Counted from the first letter of the stretch, positions 10,607 through 20,681 are shown. The stretch is DNA of 49,504 nucleotides from Candidatus Berkelbacteria bacterium Licking1014_7 (GCA_007376535.1 VMGK01000008.1:1-49504); one strand, 5' to 3'. Notes: generated by a model from the sequence alone, not told the origin. Program-made: numbers and translations.

Positions 10607-11590
10607 TCACTCCCCCACGGGCGTGTTAGGAGGTTTGTTGGTGTGATAGTTGACCGTGTAGTCGGAGAGAGTGGGAGTGGAAACGCCGTCAGTGGAAGTG
10701 AGACGGGATTGAACTTGCAGATAAGTTTCACCCGCATCTTTTTTGGCTTGAGTGATGGTAAGTTGGTTAGGATAAGAGATGATTAGATTAGCCACATCGC
10801 CCGAAGCCCAAGCAGTCCAGCCACTGGTGGAAACTCCGCTGGAATTAACCAGTTGAAAACGATAATCAATCGTTGTGTTGGCTGGCTCGGTTTCATTGAT
10901 ATCAAAACCTTGATATTCTACTACATACCTTGCCGCATCGCCGGTAGAGCCGATTTGGGTGGAGGCAGAGGTATGGGTGGCAATACCGCCTTGATATAAT
11001 AAAAAATTATGAAGAGTTCCACCACAAGAACCTGGCATACATATTTCTTCAGGTTTCCTAATTCTAATATATCTAGCTGATATAGTCGGGCTAAAAGTTA
11101 ATTGAGAATATTGATATGCTTCAGCAAAAGTGCCTTGGTCTGAATAGCTATTGTCATCCGATGAAGTTTCAAAATGCCATACTGTGCCCGGATCTGCTAT
11201 ATAGTTATACATTCTCATCTTGTTAATACCTTCAATTTCTGAACCAAGATCAATTTTCCACCAGATCTCTGCTGAATTATTCTCCCCCCAATAAGTGTCT
11301 ATATCTCCATCTATAACCTTCCCTTTATTGGATTGATCTGTCGAGGCAGAGGTAGTTCTACCTATTAGGGAAATTTCCGCTTCTGACAATAATTTTATAT
11401 CGCCCGATGATGAATTTAGATCAACAGCCGCACTCGAATTTCCAGCGTCCCAGTCTGCTTTACTGGTAAGCCCGATAGTTGATGATGCACTTTTTGTTTT
11501 TTCAATATTTTTTCTATGGATATTAGGTAGGACATAAGCCATTAATAATATTACGATGATACTTGAGATAATAAAAACATTTTTTATCAT
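10607..11590 (-). CDS. Secreted/anchored protein with discoidin (F5/8 type C)-like domain
   Basis: N-terminal TM MIKNVFIISSIIVILLMAYVL; KGKVIDGDIDTYWGENNSAEIWWKIDLGSEIEGINKMRMYNY and ISARYIRIRKPE resemble a discoidin fold; ends abruptly at NKPPNTPVGE. Confidence 0.65.
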   Translation of the reverse strand: MIKNVFIISSIIVILLMAYVLPNIHRKNIEKTKSASSTIGLTSKADWDAGNSSAAVDLNSSSGDIKLLSEAEISLIGRTTSASTDQSNKGKVIDGDIDTYWGENNSAEIWWKIDLGSEIEGINKMRMYNYIADPGTVWHFETSSDDNSYSDQGTFAEAYQYSQLTFSPTISARYIRIRKPEEICMPGSCGGTLHNFLLYQGGIATHTSASTQIGSTGDAARYVVEYQGFDINETEPANTTIDYRFQLVNSSGVSTSGWTAWASGDVANLIISYPNQLTITQAKKDAGETYLQVQSRLTSTDGVSTPTLSDYTVNYHTNKPPNTPVGE

Positions 11591-11631
11591 ATTTTCATTA
11601 TACTTGAATATAAAAAACAAAGGAAATAAAC

Positions 11632-11664
11632 GATGCGCCGCGCGATTAAGCGCGGCGCGAATGG
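11632..11664 (-). terminator. GC-rich hairpin, probable terminator of the 229-aa gene
   Basis: Perfect GCGCCGCGC-gattaa-GCGCGGCGC stem just downstream of the 11688 stop; T-rich on the minus strand afterwards. Confidence 0.5.
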
Positions 11665-11687
11665 TCATAATGCAAAGGGGCATCCAG

Positions 11688-12377
11688 TCATCGAAGAAGA
11701 ACTTCGGAGATTTCGCCCTTGGAACTGGCGCGGAGCTCAACCATCACCACTTTGTCTGGCAGCGACAATTGGAGTTCGTCCCAGCCGCAAATAGGTGACA
11801 GTTTCCCCTGCTCTTTCCCGTTGACATATACTGTCAACCCTTGCGGGTTTTCAACATAGCCATTGACCCTGATCACCGCGATGGCGACCGGTTGGACGAT
11901 GTCAATGACAACCGACCCGCCAGCCCTCATGGGGTAGCTGGGCGACAACTGTCCATCCGTGAGCATGGGGACTTTTCCGCCAGTACTCTTGAACGCACAG
12001 CCCCCGGTGAGGTTTTCCGTTATAGCTACCTCTTGCTCGAGCTGCGAGTTCTTTTTGTTTTCTGCCAGGCGCCCTCTTCGAAGCTCATCGCTCGTTGGTG
12101 GGATGTAACTATCTGGCGGACGATCTGCTCCGACTTCCTTCTCTATTTGACTAACAACTCTGTCCCAATCGTCCTGCGACCAACGGACCGCTCGGGTCTC
12201 GGTAGCGGATCGCGTCCTGGATGGCGCCACGATCGCGACGAGCAACAATGTCACCGATGCCACAGCACCGATGATAATCACTATCCGGGTAAACCAACTC
12301 CACCTGATGTAGGTGGGCTGGTCGTCTTGCGCTTCCTCAACGACAGGAATCTCTACTTGGTGTCTTTCAGCAGCCAT
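11688..12377 (-). CDS. Hypothetical membrane-anchored protein, foreign-looking composition
   Basis: SD GAAAGGAAGG upstream of ATGGCTGCT; one TM (IVIIIGAVASVTLLLVAIVA); visibly more GC-rich than neighbours. Confidence 0.7.
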   Translation of the reverse strand: MAAERHQVEIPVVEEAQDDQPTYIRWSWFTRIVIIIGAVASVTLLLVAIVAPSRTRSATETRAVRWSQDDWDRVVSQIEKEVGADRPPDSYIPPTSDELRRGRLAENKKNSQLEQEVAITENLTGGCAFKSTGGKVPMLTDGQLSPSYPMRAGGSVVIDIVQPVAIAVIRVNGYVENPQGLTVYVNGKEQGKLSPICGWDELQLSLPDKVVMVELRASSKGEISEVLLR

Positions 12378-12501
12378 TTCGGCACCTTCCTTTCAAGGAT
12401 TCGTGCGGCGAAAAACGAATCTATGATTGCCCTTCGCCACTTCTAACCATAGCATACCAATATATACTAAAAAAGTCAATACTCGGAAGCGCAACTATCG
12501 C

Positions 12502-12550
12502 TTTAACCTAAAATCTGTCCTCTACAGTAGCGGACAGATTTTAGGTTAAA
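12502..12550. repeat. 49-nt perfect palindrome (19-bp arms, 11-nt loop)
   Basis: TTTAACCTAAAATCTGTCC-tctacagtagc-GGACAGATTTTAGGTTAAA read directly from the sequence. Confidence 0.9.
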
Positions 12551-12563
12551 AAGATAAATTTTT

Positions 12564-13955
12564 TTACAAATACTTAATTATCAATTCCTTAAACTTTTGC
12601 CCTCTTTCGCTGGCGTTGCTAAACTGGTCAAAGGACGCGCTGGCGGGCGAGAACAAAATTGTGTCGCCCTTTTTGGCAATTTCCACCGCTTTATCAACCG
12701 CTTGTTCCAAATCATCAACCAAAACCGCCTTGCGCCGATGGGCATACGGTATCGCCTCAAAAATTTCCCGCTGGTTTTCACCCAGCAAAATCGCTCGCTT
12801 GGCTTTTTTGGCGATCGCCTTGCCCAAGCGCGAAAATTTCAACCCCTTGCTTTTGCCGCCGCAAATTAAAATCGGGTGAGGAAAAGCATCCAAAGCGCTG
12901 ATAGTCGCTTCGGGGTTGGTAGCGTACGAATCATTCACCCCGACTATCCCTTTTCGTTCCAACACCGGCTCCAAACGATGTTCCAAGGGGTCAAACGTCT
13001 TGACTGCGCGCGCGATTTGATTTATCCGGCTGCCCAAAATTCTTCCAACTAAAATACTGGCCAAAATATTTTCAAGATTATGCCTGCCTCGCAAACGCAA
13101 ATCAGACACTTTACAAATCTCCTCTTTTGCGCCATTGTATGCCAGTTTGACTTTTCCATTCTGTAAAAAAGCGCCTGTCTCCACTTCTTTTTGCAATGAA
13201 AACCACCAAATATCTGCCTGAGTAATGCCGGCAAAGGCAAACGACTTTATATAATCAGCATTTATCACTGCCACATCGCCCGGTTTTTGATGCGCCACAA
13301 TTTGATATTTTGCTTGAATATATTCACGCGCGTCCTGATGATAATCCAAATGATCATCGGTAATATTTAAAACCACTGCAATGTGCGGACTCCTACCCAT
13401 ATCCTGCAATTGAAAACTGCTCATTTCATAAACTATCTCATCGTCTTTTTTCAATTCATCTAAAAATTCAAACGGATCCACTCCAAAATTTCCCGCCAAA
13501 TAGACATTAACACTGATGCCAATAAACTTTTTCATCAAAATGCGAAAAATCAAACTGGCGGTCGTGCCCTTGCCTTTAGTGCCGGTAATACCGATGATTT
13601 TTGCTGGACACAGGTCAAAAAAAAGTTTGGTCTGAGAGGTAATGATTGCGCCTTGGTTACGCGCTTGCTGAATCTTTTGATTTAAATACGGAATACCGGG
13701 CGTGCGAATCACCAAATCAAAATTGTCCAAATTGTCCAGATACTCTTCTCCCAGCCTAAATTTCACCCGCGCCGTCAGCTTGCCTAAATGGCTGGCTCGC
13801 AGTTCATTTTTGAGCTTTTTATTGCGATCGCAAATGGTTATTTTTTTGGCACCGTGCTTTAAGAGCCACCTAAAAAGCCCCAGATTATTCCTGCCCAGCC
13901 CAACAATGGCGATTTTGGCGCCGACTAATTTTTGAATTTTTTCTTGAGTTTCTAT
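12564..13955 (-). CDS. murD: UDP-N-acetylmuramoylalanine-D-glutamate ligase MurD, probable non-canonical start
   Basis: GITGTKGKGTTASL, DDHLDYH, NDSYATNP. Frame stays open 63 codons upstream of the ORF-track start, encoding IAIVGLGRNNLGLFRWLLKHGAKKITICDRN. In-frame TGA at 13965-13967; SD GGAGGGG before ATA. Confidence 0.85.
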   Translation of the reverse strand: METQEKIQKLVGAKIAIVGLGRNNLGLFRWLLKHGAKKITICDRNKKLKNELRASHLGKLTARVKFRLGEEYLDNLDNFDLVIRTPGIPYLNQKIQQARNQGAIITSQTKLFFDLCPAKIIGITGTKGKGTTASLIFRILMKKFIGISVNVYLAGNFGVDPFEFLDELKKDDEIVYEMSSFQLQDMGRSPHIAVVLNITDDHLDYHQDAREYIQAKYQIVAHQKPGDVAVINADYIKSFAFAGITQADIWWFSLQKEVETGAFLQNGKVKLAYNGAKEEICKVSDLRLRGRHNLENILASILVGRILGSRINQIARAVKTFDPLEHRLEPVLERKGIVGVNDSYATNPEATISALDAFPHPILICGGKSKGLKFSRLGKAIAKKAKRAILLGENQREIFEAIPYAHRRKAVLVDDLEQAVDKAVEIAKKGDTILFSPASASFDQFSNASERGQKFKELIIKYL

Positions 13956-13984
13956 ATCCCCTCCTCAGTTCAAATTTAATAAAA

Positions 13985-15127
13985 TTAAATTAACCCCTTA
14001 CCAGTATTAATTATAAACACTTTTTTACTTTCTGGCACTAATCCTTGACTGAAACGTTCAAAATATAAGCCCAACCCCAGGGCGGCTGTTGGTTCGGCTT
14101 CGACGCCACGCGCAGTTAATGATTCATACGCTTCTATTACCCTATCCTCGTTTAATGGCTGTTTAATTGTATTTTTTCCCGTAAAAGCAAGATTAACCAT
14201 GCTTTTAATATCTCTATCTTGAAATAATAAAAATGGTTTGAATTTAGCCGTGGCTTTGTCGGCTTTACTGTCAAGTCTGGCTGGCTCGGCACCCAAAATG
14301 TTTATTGAAATTACTTTAGCAACATCTGCTTTTAATCGCGGATCGGGTACCCCGGCAGCATCGTTGCGCATTGAACGCGCCTGCCAGAATAAATAATTTT
14401 CCATTAATCTGCCTGAACCGTAAGGCAAATATATTTCATCCGGCTCTTCATTAAAAACTTCATGAACATGCCAATCGTAAAATACTGATGCTGGGTCAAT
14501 CGCTCTGCTTGAAGTTATATCTATACCATCAACATTGTCCGCAATTCTGCAAATCTCTGATCCGCTTAACCGTAGGGATAAATCTGTTGCGTAAATATTT
14601 ACCCGTAATTTTAATAACTCCTCTAAAATAGATTGTTTTATATTGAAATCGATGACCAATTTAGGCGGAGGTAAATCATATTTTTTAAAACATTCGGCTA
14701 ATGCCAGCCCTTCATTACCAGCTGTTATCACTGACAAATATGGAATCGGTATTTTTTCTAACTCCCCTTTAGTCAGAGTCTGTGCTCGGTGAATTTTCAG
14801 ATACAAGGCACGAGCATAATCACGATAAAGCGTGGCTAATTCCCACGCCGCTCTATCTTTGATGGTGCCGGTCGGATTGCTTGTGCGATCTGATTCATCT
14901 TTAACATATACTTTTCCGTAACCTTCTTGGGAAAAATCGAGTGGTTTTACCGGGGTAGCCCTCCATTCCGGCGCATCCGGATCTGCTTCGGCATATCTCG
15001 GAATTTCATCGCCCCACTTTTCTACTAAGCCGTAACTCATAAAACGGGGATATTCTATTTGCTTCTTAATTTCCCGCTGCAAATTATCCCTCTCGCCAAA
15101 TTGTCGCAAATTTCGTTCGTTAAACAT
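13985..15127 (-). CDS. PLP-dependent enzyme, fold type II (threonine synthase/cysteate synthase-like)
   Basis: NPTGTIKDRAA, ITAGNEGLALAE, PYGSGR, EPTAALGLG motifs. Confidence 0.75.
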   Translation of the reverse strand: MFNERNLRQFGERDNLQREIKKQIEYPRFMSYGLVEKWGDEIPRYAEADPDAPEWRATPVKPLDFSQEGYGKVYVKDESDRTSNPTGTIKDRAAWELATLYRDYARALYLKIHRAQTLTKGELEKIPIPYLSVITAGNEGLALAECFKKYDLPPPKLVIDFNIKQSILEELLKLRVNIYATDLSLRLSGSEICRIADNVDGIDITSSRAIDPASVFYDWHVHEVFNEEPDEIYLPYGSGRLMENYLFWQARSMRNDAAGVPDPRLKADVAKVISINILGAEPARLDSKADKATAKFKPFLLFQDRDIKSMVNLAFTGKNTIKQPLNEDRVIEAYESLTARGVEAEPTAALGLGLYFERFSQGLVPESKKVFIINTGKGLI

Positions 15128-15128
15128 T

Positions 15129-15743
15129 TTAATAAACCTCCAAACTCGCCTCCACCAGCGCTTTTTTTATTTCTTCATCCGGGGTTTCAAACCCGGGCAG
15201 ATAGATTATTTTTTCCGAATAATCAATGTCTTGAAAATATACAAGTTGCGATCGCAATAATTTCTCGTTAAATTCCGCGCCGAAAATTTCCTCGGCTTTT
15301 TTTATCACTTTATTAATCTTGCGCCGCTTGAAGATAAAATACAAATCCACATAATCCTTCCATTTGGGACGGCGACCCAAAGCATACGCCTTCATCGCGC
15401 CTAAAGTCAGTAAATCGGGTAAACCGATTATATCTTCAAAACTTTCTGATGCCTCAACGGAAAAAGGATAATGAAAAAAAGTCATCTTAACTGAATCAAC
15501 CGAAAGAGTGAATTGACCGGTTTCATCGCGAATAGTCCGAAAAAATCTCTGCCGCCGCTTAATCTTTCGTCTGATTTTAAGATTATCAAACGATTGATTG
15601 GCAAACAAATCAAAATCAATCGACTGGCGATGCCCTAAATGAAGCGCGATCGCCGTGCCGCCAACCAAATAAAAATCTTTCTTGAATGCTTTAACCAGCG
15701 ATAATGATTGAACTTGCTCTTTGCTTAAAATTTCTTTATGCAT
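15129..15743 (-). CDS. AbiEii/AbiGii-type nucleotidyltransferase toxin-family protein
   Basis: FYLVGGTAIALHLGHRQSIDFDLF signature, LLTLGAMKAYALGRRPKWKDYVDLYF. Confidence 0.85.
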   Translation of the reverse strand: MHKEILSKEQVQSLSLVKAFKKDFYLVGGTAIALHLGHRQSIDFDLFANQSFDNLKIRRKIKRRQRFFRTIRDETGQFTLSVDSVKMTFFHYPFSVEASESFEDIIGLPDLLTLGAMKAYALGRRPKWKDYVDLYFIFKRRKINKVIKKAEEIFGAEFNEKLLRSQLVYFQDIDYSEKIIYLPGFETPDEEIKKALVEASLEVY

Positions 15744-15990
15744 ATCTGTTAAAATACAAAGTAAAATAGTTGGTAATTTTGGGATCGTAATTGGTTCTGG
15801 GGCGCGCTATCTGACGACGGAAAATTTCCGCGGTTTTTTTGATACCTAAAATCTTAAAGAGCCCCTGAACATCGTCCCAATTGCCCCAGTTGAGCACTGC
15901 TTCAACAATCGTCCCTTCAGACAAGCTATCATAATTTTTAGTGGACCAAAAAAGTCCCGGGCGTTGTTTGGCAAAATCTTGAATGGTCAT
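15736..15990 (-). CDS. Small protein upstream of the AbiEii toxin, putative antitoxin
   Basis: MTIQDFAKQRPGLFWSTKNYDSLSEGTIVEAVLNWGNWDDVQGLFKILG...; overlaps the toxin start by 8 nt; promoter TAAGTCGTGTTATAAT upstream. Confidence 0.65.
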   Translation of the reverse strand: MTIQDFAKQRPGLFWSTKNYDSLSEGTIVEAVLNWGNWDDVQGLFKILGIKKTAEIFRRQIARPRTNYDPKITNYFTLYFNRYA

Positions 15991-16296
15991 AGTTTTGATA
16001 GTTATCTTTTTTATATTATAACACGACTTACACAAAATTACCTTATGTTATATTTTCTTGGATAATCGCTTCTCTGCACGCTCGTCGCCCCAGCGTGGCT
16101 CCTCGCTCGTCCTCGCCTCGTCGTGAATTAACAAATTTTTGTGAGTACTAAAAGGCAAAATATTTATATTTTGGACTTTGGGCTTTCATTTTGAGATTTG
16201 CCTGCCCCGTTGCGATAGCTTGCGGGGAGATTTGCCTGCCCCGTTTCGCGAAGCGAGTTCGGGGAGATTTGAGATTTGAGTGGCAAAGCCACGAAT

Positions 16297-17340
16297 CTAT
16301 CCCCGACCAACCAACGCCATAAACAACCCGATAACCGCAAAAACCAAACCGACAACCCAGAGCCGCATCACCACTTTGCTTTCGCCCCACCCCAGGGCTT
16401 CAAGATGATGATGCAATGGACTTACCATAAAAAGTTTTTTTCCTCTGATTTTTTTGGATAAAATTTGCAAAATCACTGATAATGTCTCCACTACAAACAC
16501 AAATCCGATAATCGGTAAAATCAACGCGGTGTTGGTAAGCATCGCCACCACCCCCAGAGTCGCTCCGAGCGCCAAAGCACCGGTATCTCCCATAAAAAAT
16601 CGCGCCGGTCCGATATTAAACCAAGTGTAAGCCAATGTCGCGCCGGAAATTGTGGCGCAAAAAATCGCTAATTCCATTTTACCTGACAAAAGCGCCACCA
16701 AAGTATAAGCGCCAAAAGAATAAGTCAACAGCCCGCCTGCCAATCCGTCCAATCCGTCAGTAATATTAACCGCGTTGGCAGTCGCCACGATCACTAAAAC
16801 AAACAAAACAATATACCACCAGCCAAGATCAATGGTGTAAGGCAATCCAAACCAATTGCCTGCTGGAATATGGATTATTGTCCAGTCAAGTTTGTAATAA
16901 AACCACAATCCGCCCAAAATCGACAAAAGCAAAAGCCAGAAAAACTTCCATCTAAAACTCATACCCGCTACTTGGCTTTTACCGCGCAGATTTATCATAT
17001 CGTCTAACAACCCCAGCGCGCCAAATGACAAAAGCGTAAAAAGCGGCAAGAGGGTTTGCCCGCGCGAAAAATTAAAAAGCAAAGTGATAATACCAACACA
17101 AAGCCAGATTAAAACGCCTGCCATAGTGGGCACTTTGCGACTATGCTTATCTTTATGAAGCGCGTTATATACCACTGCCTTTTCACCAGTGATCGCTTGA
17201 GCGCGCGGCTTTTTCCAAAGTTTATATTTGTATAAAAAATGGGTTAAGACAGGCGTAAGCGCCATTGTCAAAAAAAACGCGCCCGCGAAAAAGCCAAACA
17301 AATCTGCCAGATCCCTAATTGAAAGTAAAAACATTTCCAT
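16297..17340 (-). CDS. mraY: Phospho-N-acetylmuramoyl-pentapeptide-transferase MraY
   Basis: KVPTMAGVL, NAVNITDGLDGLAGG, FMGDTGALALG, PLHHHLEALGW. Confidence 0.96.
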   Translation of the reverse strand: MEMFLLSIRDLADLFGFFAGAFFLTMALTPVLTHFLYKYKLWKKPRAQAITGEKAVVYNALHKDKHSRKVPTMAGVLIWLCVGIITLLFNFSRGQTLLPLFTLLSFGALGLLDDMINLRGKSQVAGMSFRWKFFWLLLLSILGGLWFYYKLDWTIIHIPAGNWFGLPYTIDLGWWYIVLFVLVIVATANAVNITDGLDGLAGGLLTYSFGAYTLVALLSGKMELAIFCATISGATLAYTWFNIGPARFFMGDTGALALGATLGVVAMLTNTALILPIIGFVFVVETLSVILQILSKKIRGKKLFMVSPLHHHLEALGWGESKVVMRLWVVGLVFAVIGLFMALVGRG

Positions 17341-17437
17341 TATATTATCTCAAAATGCAAGACACAAATCTCCCGCCCGCCATCGCTATCGCTCAGGCGA
17401 TTAGCGGGCAGGCAAAATGACAATGTAAAGTTAAAAA

Positions 17438-18535
17438 TTAAATTATAATTTTAGGTTTTGGATTATCAATTAGCTTTTCCACCACTTCTTCCATTTTCAT
17501 CCCCCGCGAGCCCTTGACTAAGATTATATCACCGGGCATTAGAGTTCCCAACAAAAATTGCGTCAGTTTCTCTTTGCTGTCAAAATAATAAGGCGCTTGG
17601 TAATAGCGCGCTAAATCGCCATAAGACACAAATAAGTCAACTTGTTTTTTGACCATCTTGCCGATTTTTTGATGCCACTTTTTGCTTCCTGACCCCAACT
17701 CCAACATATCCGCTAAAACTACAATTTTTCTTTTTGCCCTAATTTCTTTTTCCGCTTTTTGCAAAAAAATCAGCGCCGCTGGCACTGACACCGGATTGGC
17801 GTTGTAAGTATCGTCAATTATTTTGTAGCCCCTTGCAGACGAAATAACATTCAACCTCTGGCTGATTTTAGTTGCCATTTTAAGTCCGGCTGACACTTCT
17901 TTTCCATTCAATCTGTAATAATCAGCCACTTGACGCGCCACACCCGCCAAATCCTGAACATCAAAAAATCTTTTGGTCGCTTTGATATCATCTATCCATT
18001 CGCGCTTCAATCCTTGGCTGGGCAAAATCGCCAAACCATCTGCTGGCAAACTTTGCATCACACTCATTTTTTCTTTCATCAATTCGTCAGTATTTTTGAA
18101 AAATTCCAAATGCGCTGGACCAACGTTGGTAAGCGCGCCGATTTTGGGCGCTAATTCTTTTACAATTTCAGCCAAATCGCCTTTTTGGTCAGCGCCGACT
18201 TCCAAAACCAAAATTTTCGGATAGGCAATAATTTTTAATTGAAAAAGAAAAAATTTTAGCAGCGCCCAGAGAGATAAAAAAAGCCATTTTATCGCGCCGG
18301 GCTCTTTGGTTTTTATCTGTAAAATCGCCAGCGGAATGCCAAACTTGGTATTTAAGTTTCCATGCGACTTGCCGATCTTGCCCAACCTTTTCTCAGCAAT
18401 TTTCAACACTGCGTAGACCATTTCCTTAGTCGAGGTTTTGCCAGCCGGACCAGTGATTGCAATAATTTCCGGCTTAAATCGCGCCAAAATCCCTTTTCCT
18501 AATAGCCATAAAAATTTTGTCAGTATGTTTTTCAT
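17438..18535 (-). CDS. murF: MurF, UDP-MurNAc-tripeptide-D-Ala-D-Ala ligase
   Basis: ITGPAGKTSTKEM, LEVGADQKGD, NVGPAHLEFF, IDDTYNANPVS. Confidence 0.93.
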   Translation of the reverse strand: MKNILTKFLWLLGKGILARFKPEIIAITGPAGKTSTKEMVYAVLKIAEKRLGKIGKSHGNLNTKFGIPLAILQIKTKEPGAIKWLFLSLWALLKFFLFQLKIIAYPKILVLEVGADQKGDLAEIVKELAPKIGALTNVGPAHLEFFKNTDELMKEKMSVMQSLPADGLAILPSQGLKREWIDDIKATKRFFDVQDLAGVARQVADYYRLNGKEVSAGLKMATKISQRLNVISSARGYKIIDDTYNANPVSVPAALIFLQKAEKEIRAKRKIVVLADMLELGSGSKKWHQKIGKMVKKQVDLFVSYGDLARYYQAPYYFDSKEKLTQFLLGTLMPGDIILVKGSRGMKMEEVVEKLIDNPKPKIII

Positions 18536-18947
18536 TTGTGTTAAGTATGTTTTTCATTATGTTTAGAATACAACTTTGCGTCCCAAAAGTCAAAAAAATG
18601 CACCTGCTCGAGAGCGAATGCACCTGCTCGGGAGCACAAGATAATATAAATTATTCCAACAATTTGCCATATTCATTTGACATACTCAAACCTGTAAAGA
18701 GGTCAGTCAAAAGAGGTCAGTCAAACCTGTAAAGAGGTCAGACCTGTTTGCAGGTATGGATATGTCAAATTTTGAAAATTACAGGTTTGAAGGATAGTGT
18801 ATTTTTGTGTATTTTTTTGTGTGTTTTTGGCAGGTAAATTAAAAATTGAAAGATGACACTTTTTTGTCATTGCTGTAGGTCTAATGTTGCGCGAGTAGAT
18901 TCGCGAATTTAATATACCTTGAATTTCGTAATTCAAGGTTATATAGA

Positions 18948-20681
18948 TCATTTTTTCGGTTCAATTTCCATATAGCGCAATAAAAAATCAGCCATTTCGC
19001 GAAAAACTGGACCAGCCGATCCTTCGGCAAACTCAACCGCGCTCGGCTTATCAAGTTTGACTAAAATTACAAACCGCGGATCCTCGACCGGACCAAAGCC
19101 AACAAAAGAATGTATTGATTGCTTTTCTTCATATCCACCGCCGGGTTTAGGAACTTGGGCAGTGCCGGTCTTGCCAGCCAGCGAATACCCTTCAATATAC
19201 GTTCTTTTCCGATAACTATTTTCAATCACTGACTGCAACATTTTCTGCACTTTTTGCGCGCTTTCTCGAGACACCGCCTGACCAATGACTTTTTTTTCTA
19301 TTTGAATTTCCTTACCGTCTGGTTTGACAATTTTATCAACAATATGCGGCAACAATAACTCGCCATTATTGGCAATCGCGCTGTAAGCATTGACAACTTG
19401 AAGCGGAGTCGCGGAAATTCCCTGCCCAAAAGTCATTGTTGCCTGATGAATATCGCGCCATTTTTTCAACGGCAGTAAAAAACCAGTGGTCTCGCCAGAA
19501 ATATCCAGACCCAAAACTTTCCCCCAGCCAAATTTTGCAAAATTCTCATACATGGCCTCTTTGCCAATTTGCTCGCCCACCCAAACCATACCCACATTGT
19601 CCGAATGCTCTAAAATTTGCGTAATCGTCTCCTTGCCAAACGGCTTGTCCTGCGCCGTATGAATTTCGTACCCCTGCACTACCACCATATTTGAAAAAGT
19701 TCCTGCCTCAGTATCTGGCTCAAATTTCCCCATATCCAAACCCTTAGCCACGACAATCGGTTTAACAATTGAACCCGGCTCATAAACATAAGAGATCAGC
19801 GGATTAGTCATGCGATCCTTTCCCTCCTCTTTATCTCTTTTCGCTTCTTCGTTGAAATTATTTGGATTAAAACTTGGCGTCCCGGCCATTGCCAAAATTT
19901 TTCCGGTCTTGGGATCAAGCACAATGATTTGCCCGCTTTCCGCTCCATATTTTCCGACTGCCGCTTTTATTTTTTCTTCAGCAAAATACTGAATATTATG
20001 GTCAATTGTCAAGATTAAATTGTCTCCATCGCGCGCTTTGGTCTCTTCATCAATATTGATAAACCTACCCTTATTATCCCGTTCTGCCGTAAGCGCGCCT
20101 TTATAGCCCATCAATTGATCGTTGTAATATCCTTCCACCCCATACGCGCCTTGATCGTCGAAATTGACAAATCCCAAAATATGCGACGCTAATTCGCCTT
20201 CGGGATAATATCGCACATTTTCCGGCACCACCAAAACGCCAGCTAAATTTTCCCCTTTGATTTTACTTGCCACCCCTTCCTCAACTCTTTTTGCTAATGG
20301 CGGAATGTATAATTTATTATTATTTATTTGATCAAAAATTTCTAACTCGTTTTTTTGTAGTTCTTTACTTAAAATTTGCGCGACTTTTTGTTTATCCTTA
20401 ACATTTTTTGGCACCACCCAAATCTGAAACTTTTTTGCGTTGATTGCCAAAGGATATAATCCATCTTTGGTCTGGGCAAAAATTTCTCCCCGGCTACTCG
20501 GTATTTCTTCTTGGGTATAGTATTGATTTTTCGCCTGTTTTGAATAACTTTCATGCCCCAAGACCCCCACCACAAAAATCCGATAGCCCAAAAGCGGCAC
20601 GATAAGCATCATTAAAAAACGCACCCACAAAAGCCGCTTTAAATAAAAAGCCGTATTGTCTTTGAAATGTTTATTCAACAT
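18948..20681 (-). CDS. ftsI: Penicillin-binding protein FtsI (transpeptidase)
   Basis: PBP dimerisation region, YEPGSIVKP (SxxK), SDN, KTGTAQVP. Confidence 0.94.
   Translation of the reverse strand: MLNKHFKDNTAFYLKRLLWVRFLMMLIVPLLGYRIFVVGVLGHESYSKQAKNQYYTQEEIPSSRGEIFAQTKDGLYPLAINAKKFQIWVVPKNVKDKQKVAQILSKELQKNELEIFDQINNNKLYIPPLAKRVEEGVASKIKGENLAGVLVVPENVRYYPEGELASHILGFVNFDDQGAYGVEGYYNDQLMGYKGALTAERDNKGRFINIDEETKARDGDNLILTIDHNIQYFAEEKIKAAVGKYGAESGQIIVLDPKTGKILAMAGTPSFNPNNFNEEAKRDKEEGKDRMTNPLISYVYEPGSIVKPIVVAKGLDMGKFEPDTEAGTFSNMVVVQGYEIHTAQDKPFGKETITQILEHSDNVGMVWVGEQIGKEAMYENFAKFGWGKVLGLDISGETTGFLLPLKKWRDIHQATMTFGQGISATPLQVVNAYSAIANNGELLLPHIVDKIVKPDGKEIQIEKKVIGQAVSRESAQKVQKMLQSVIENSYRKRTYIEGYSLAGKTGTAQVPKPGGGYEEKQSIHSFVGFGPVEDPRFVILVKLDKPSAVEFAEGSAGPVFREMADFLLRYMEIEPKK

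Noticed and set aside
18721-18951. 76-aa ORF between murF and ftsI
   Set aside because: Composed of repeats and low-complexity sequence with no SD or family resemblance.
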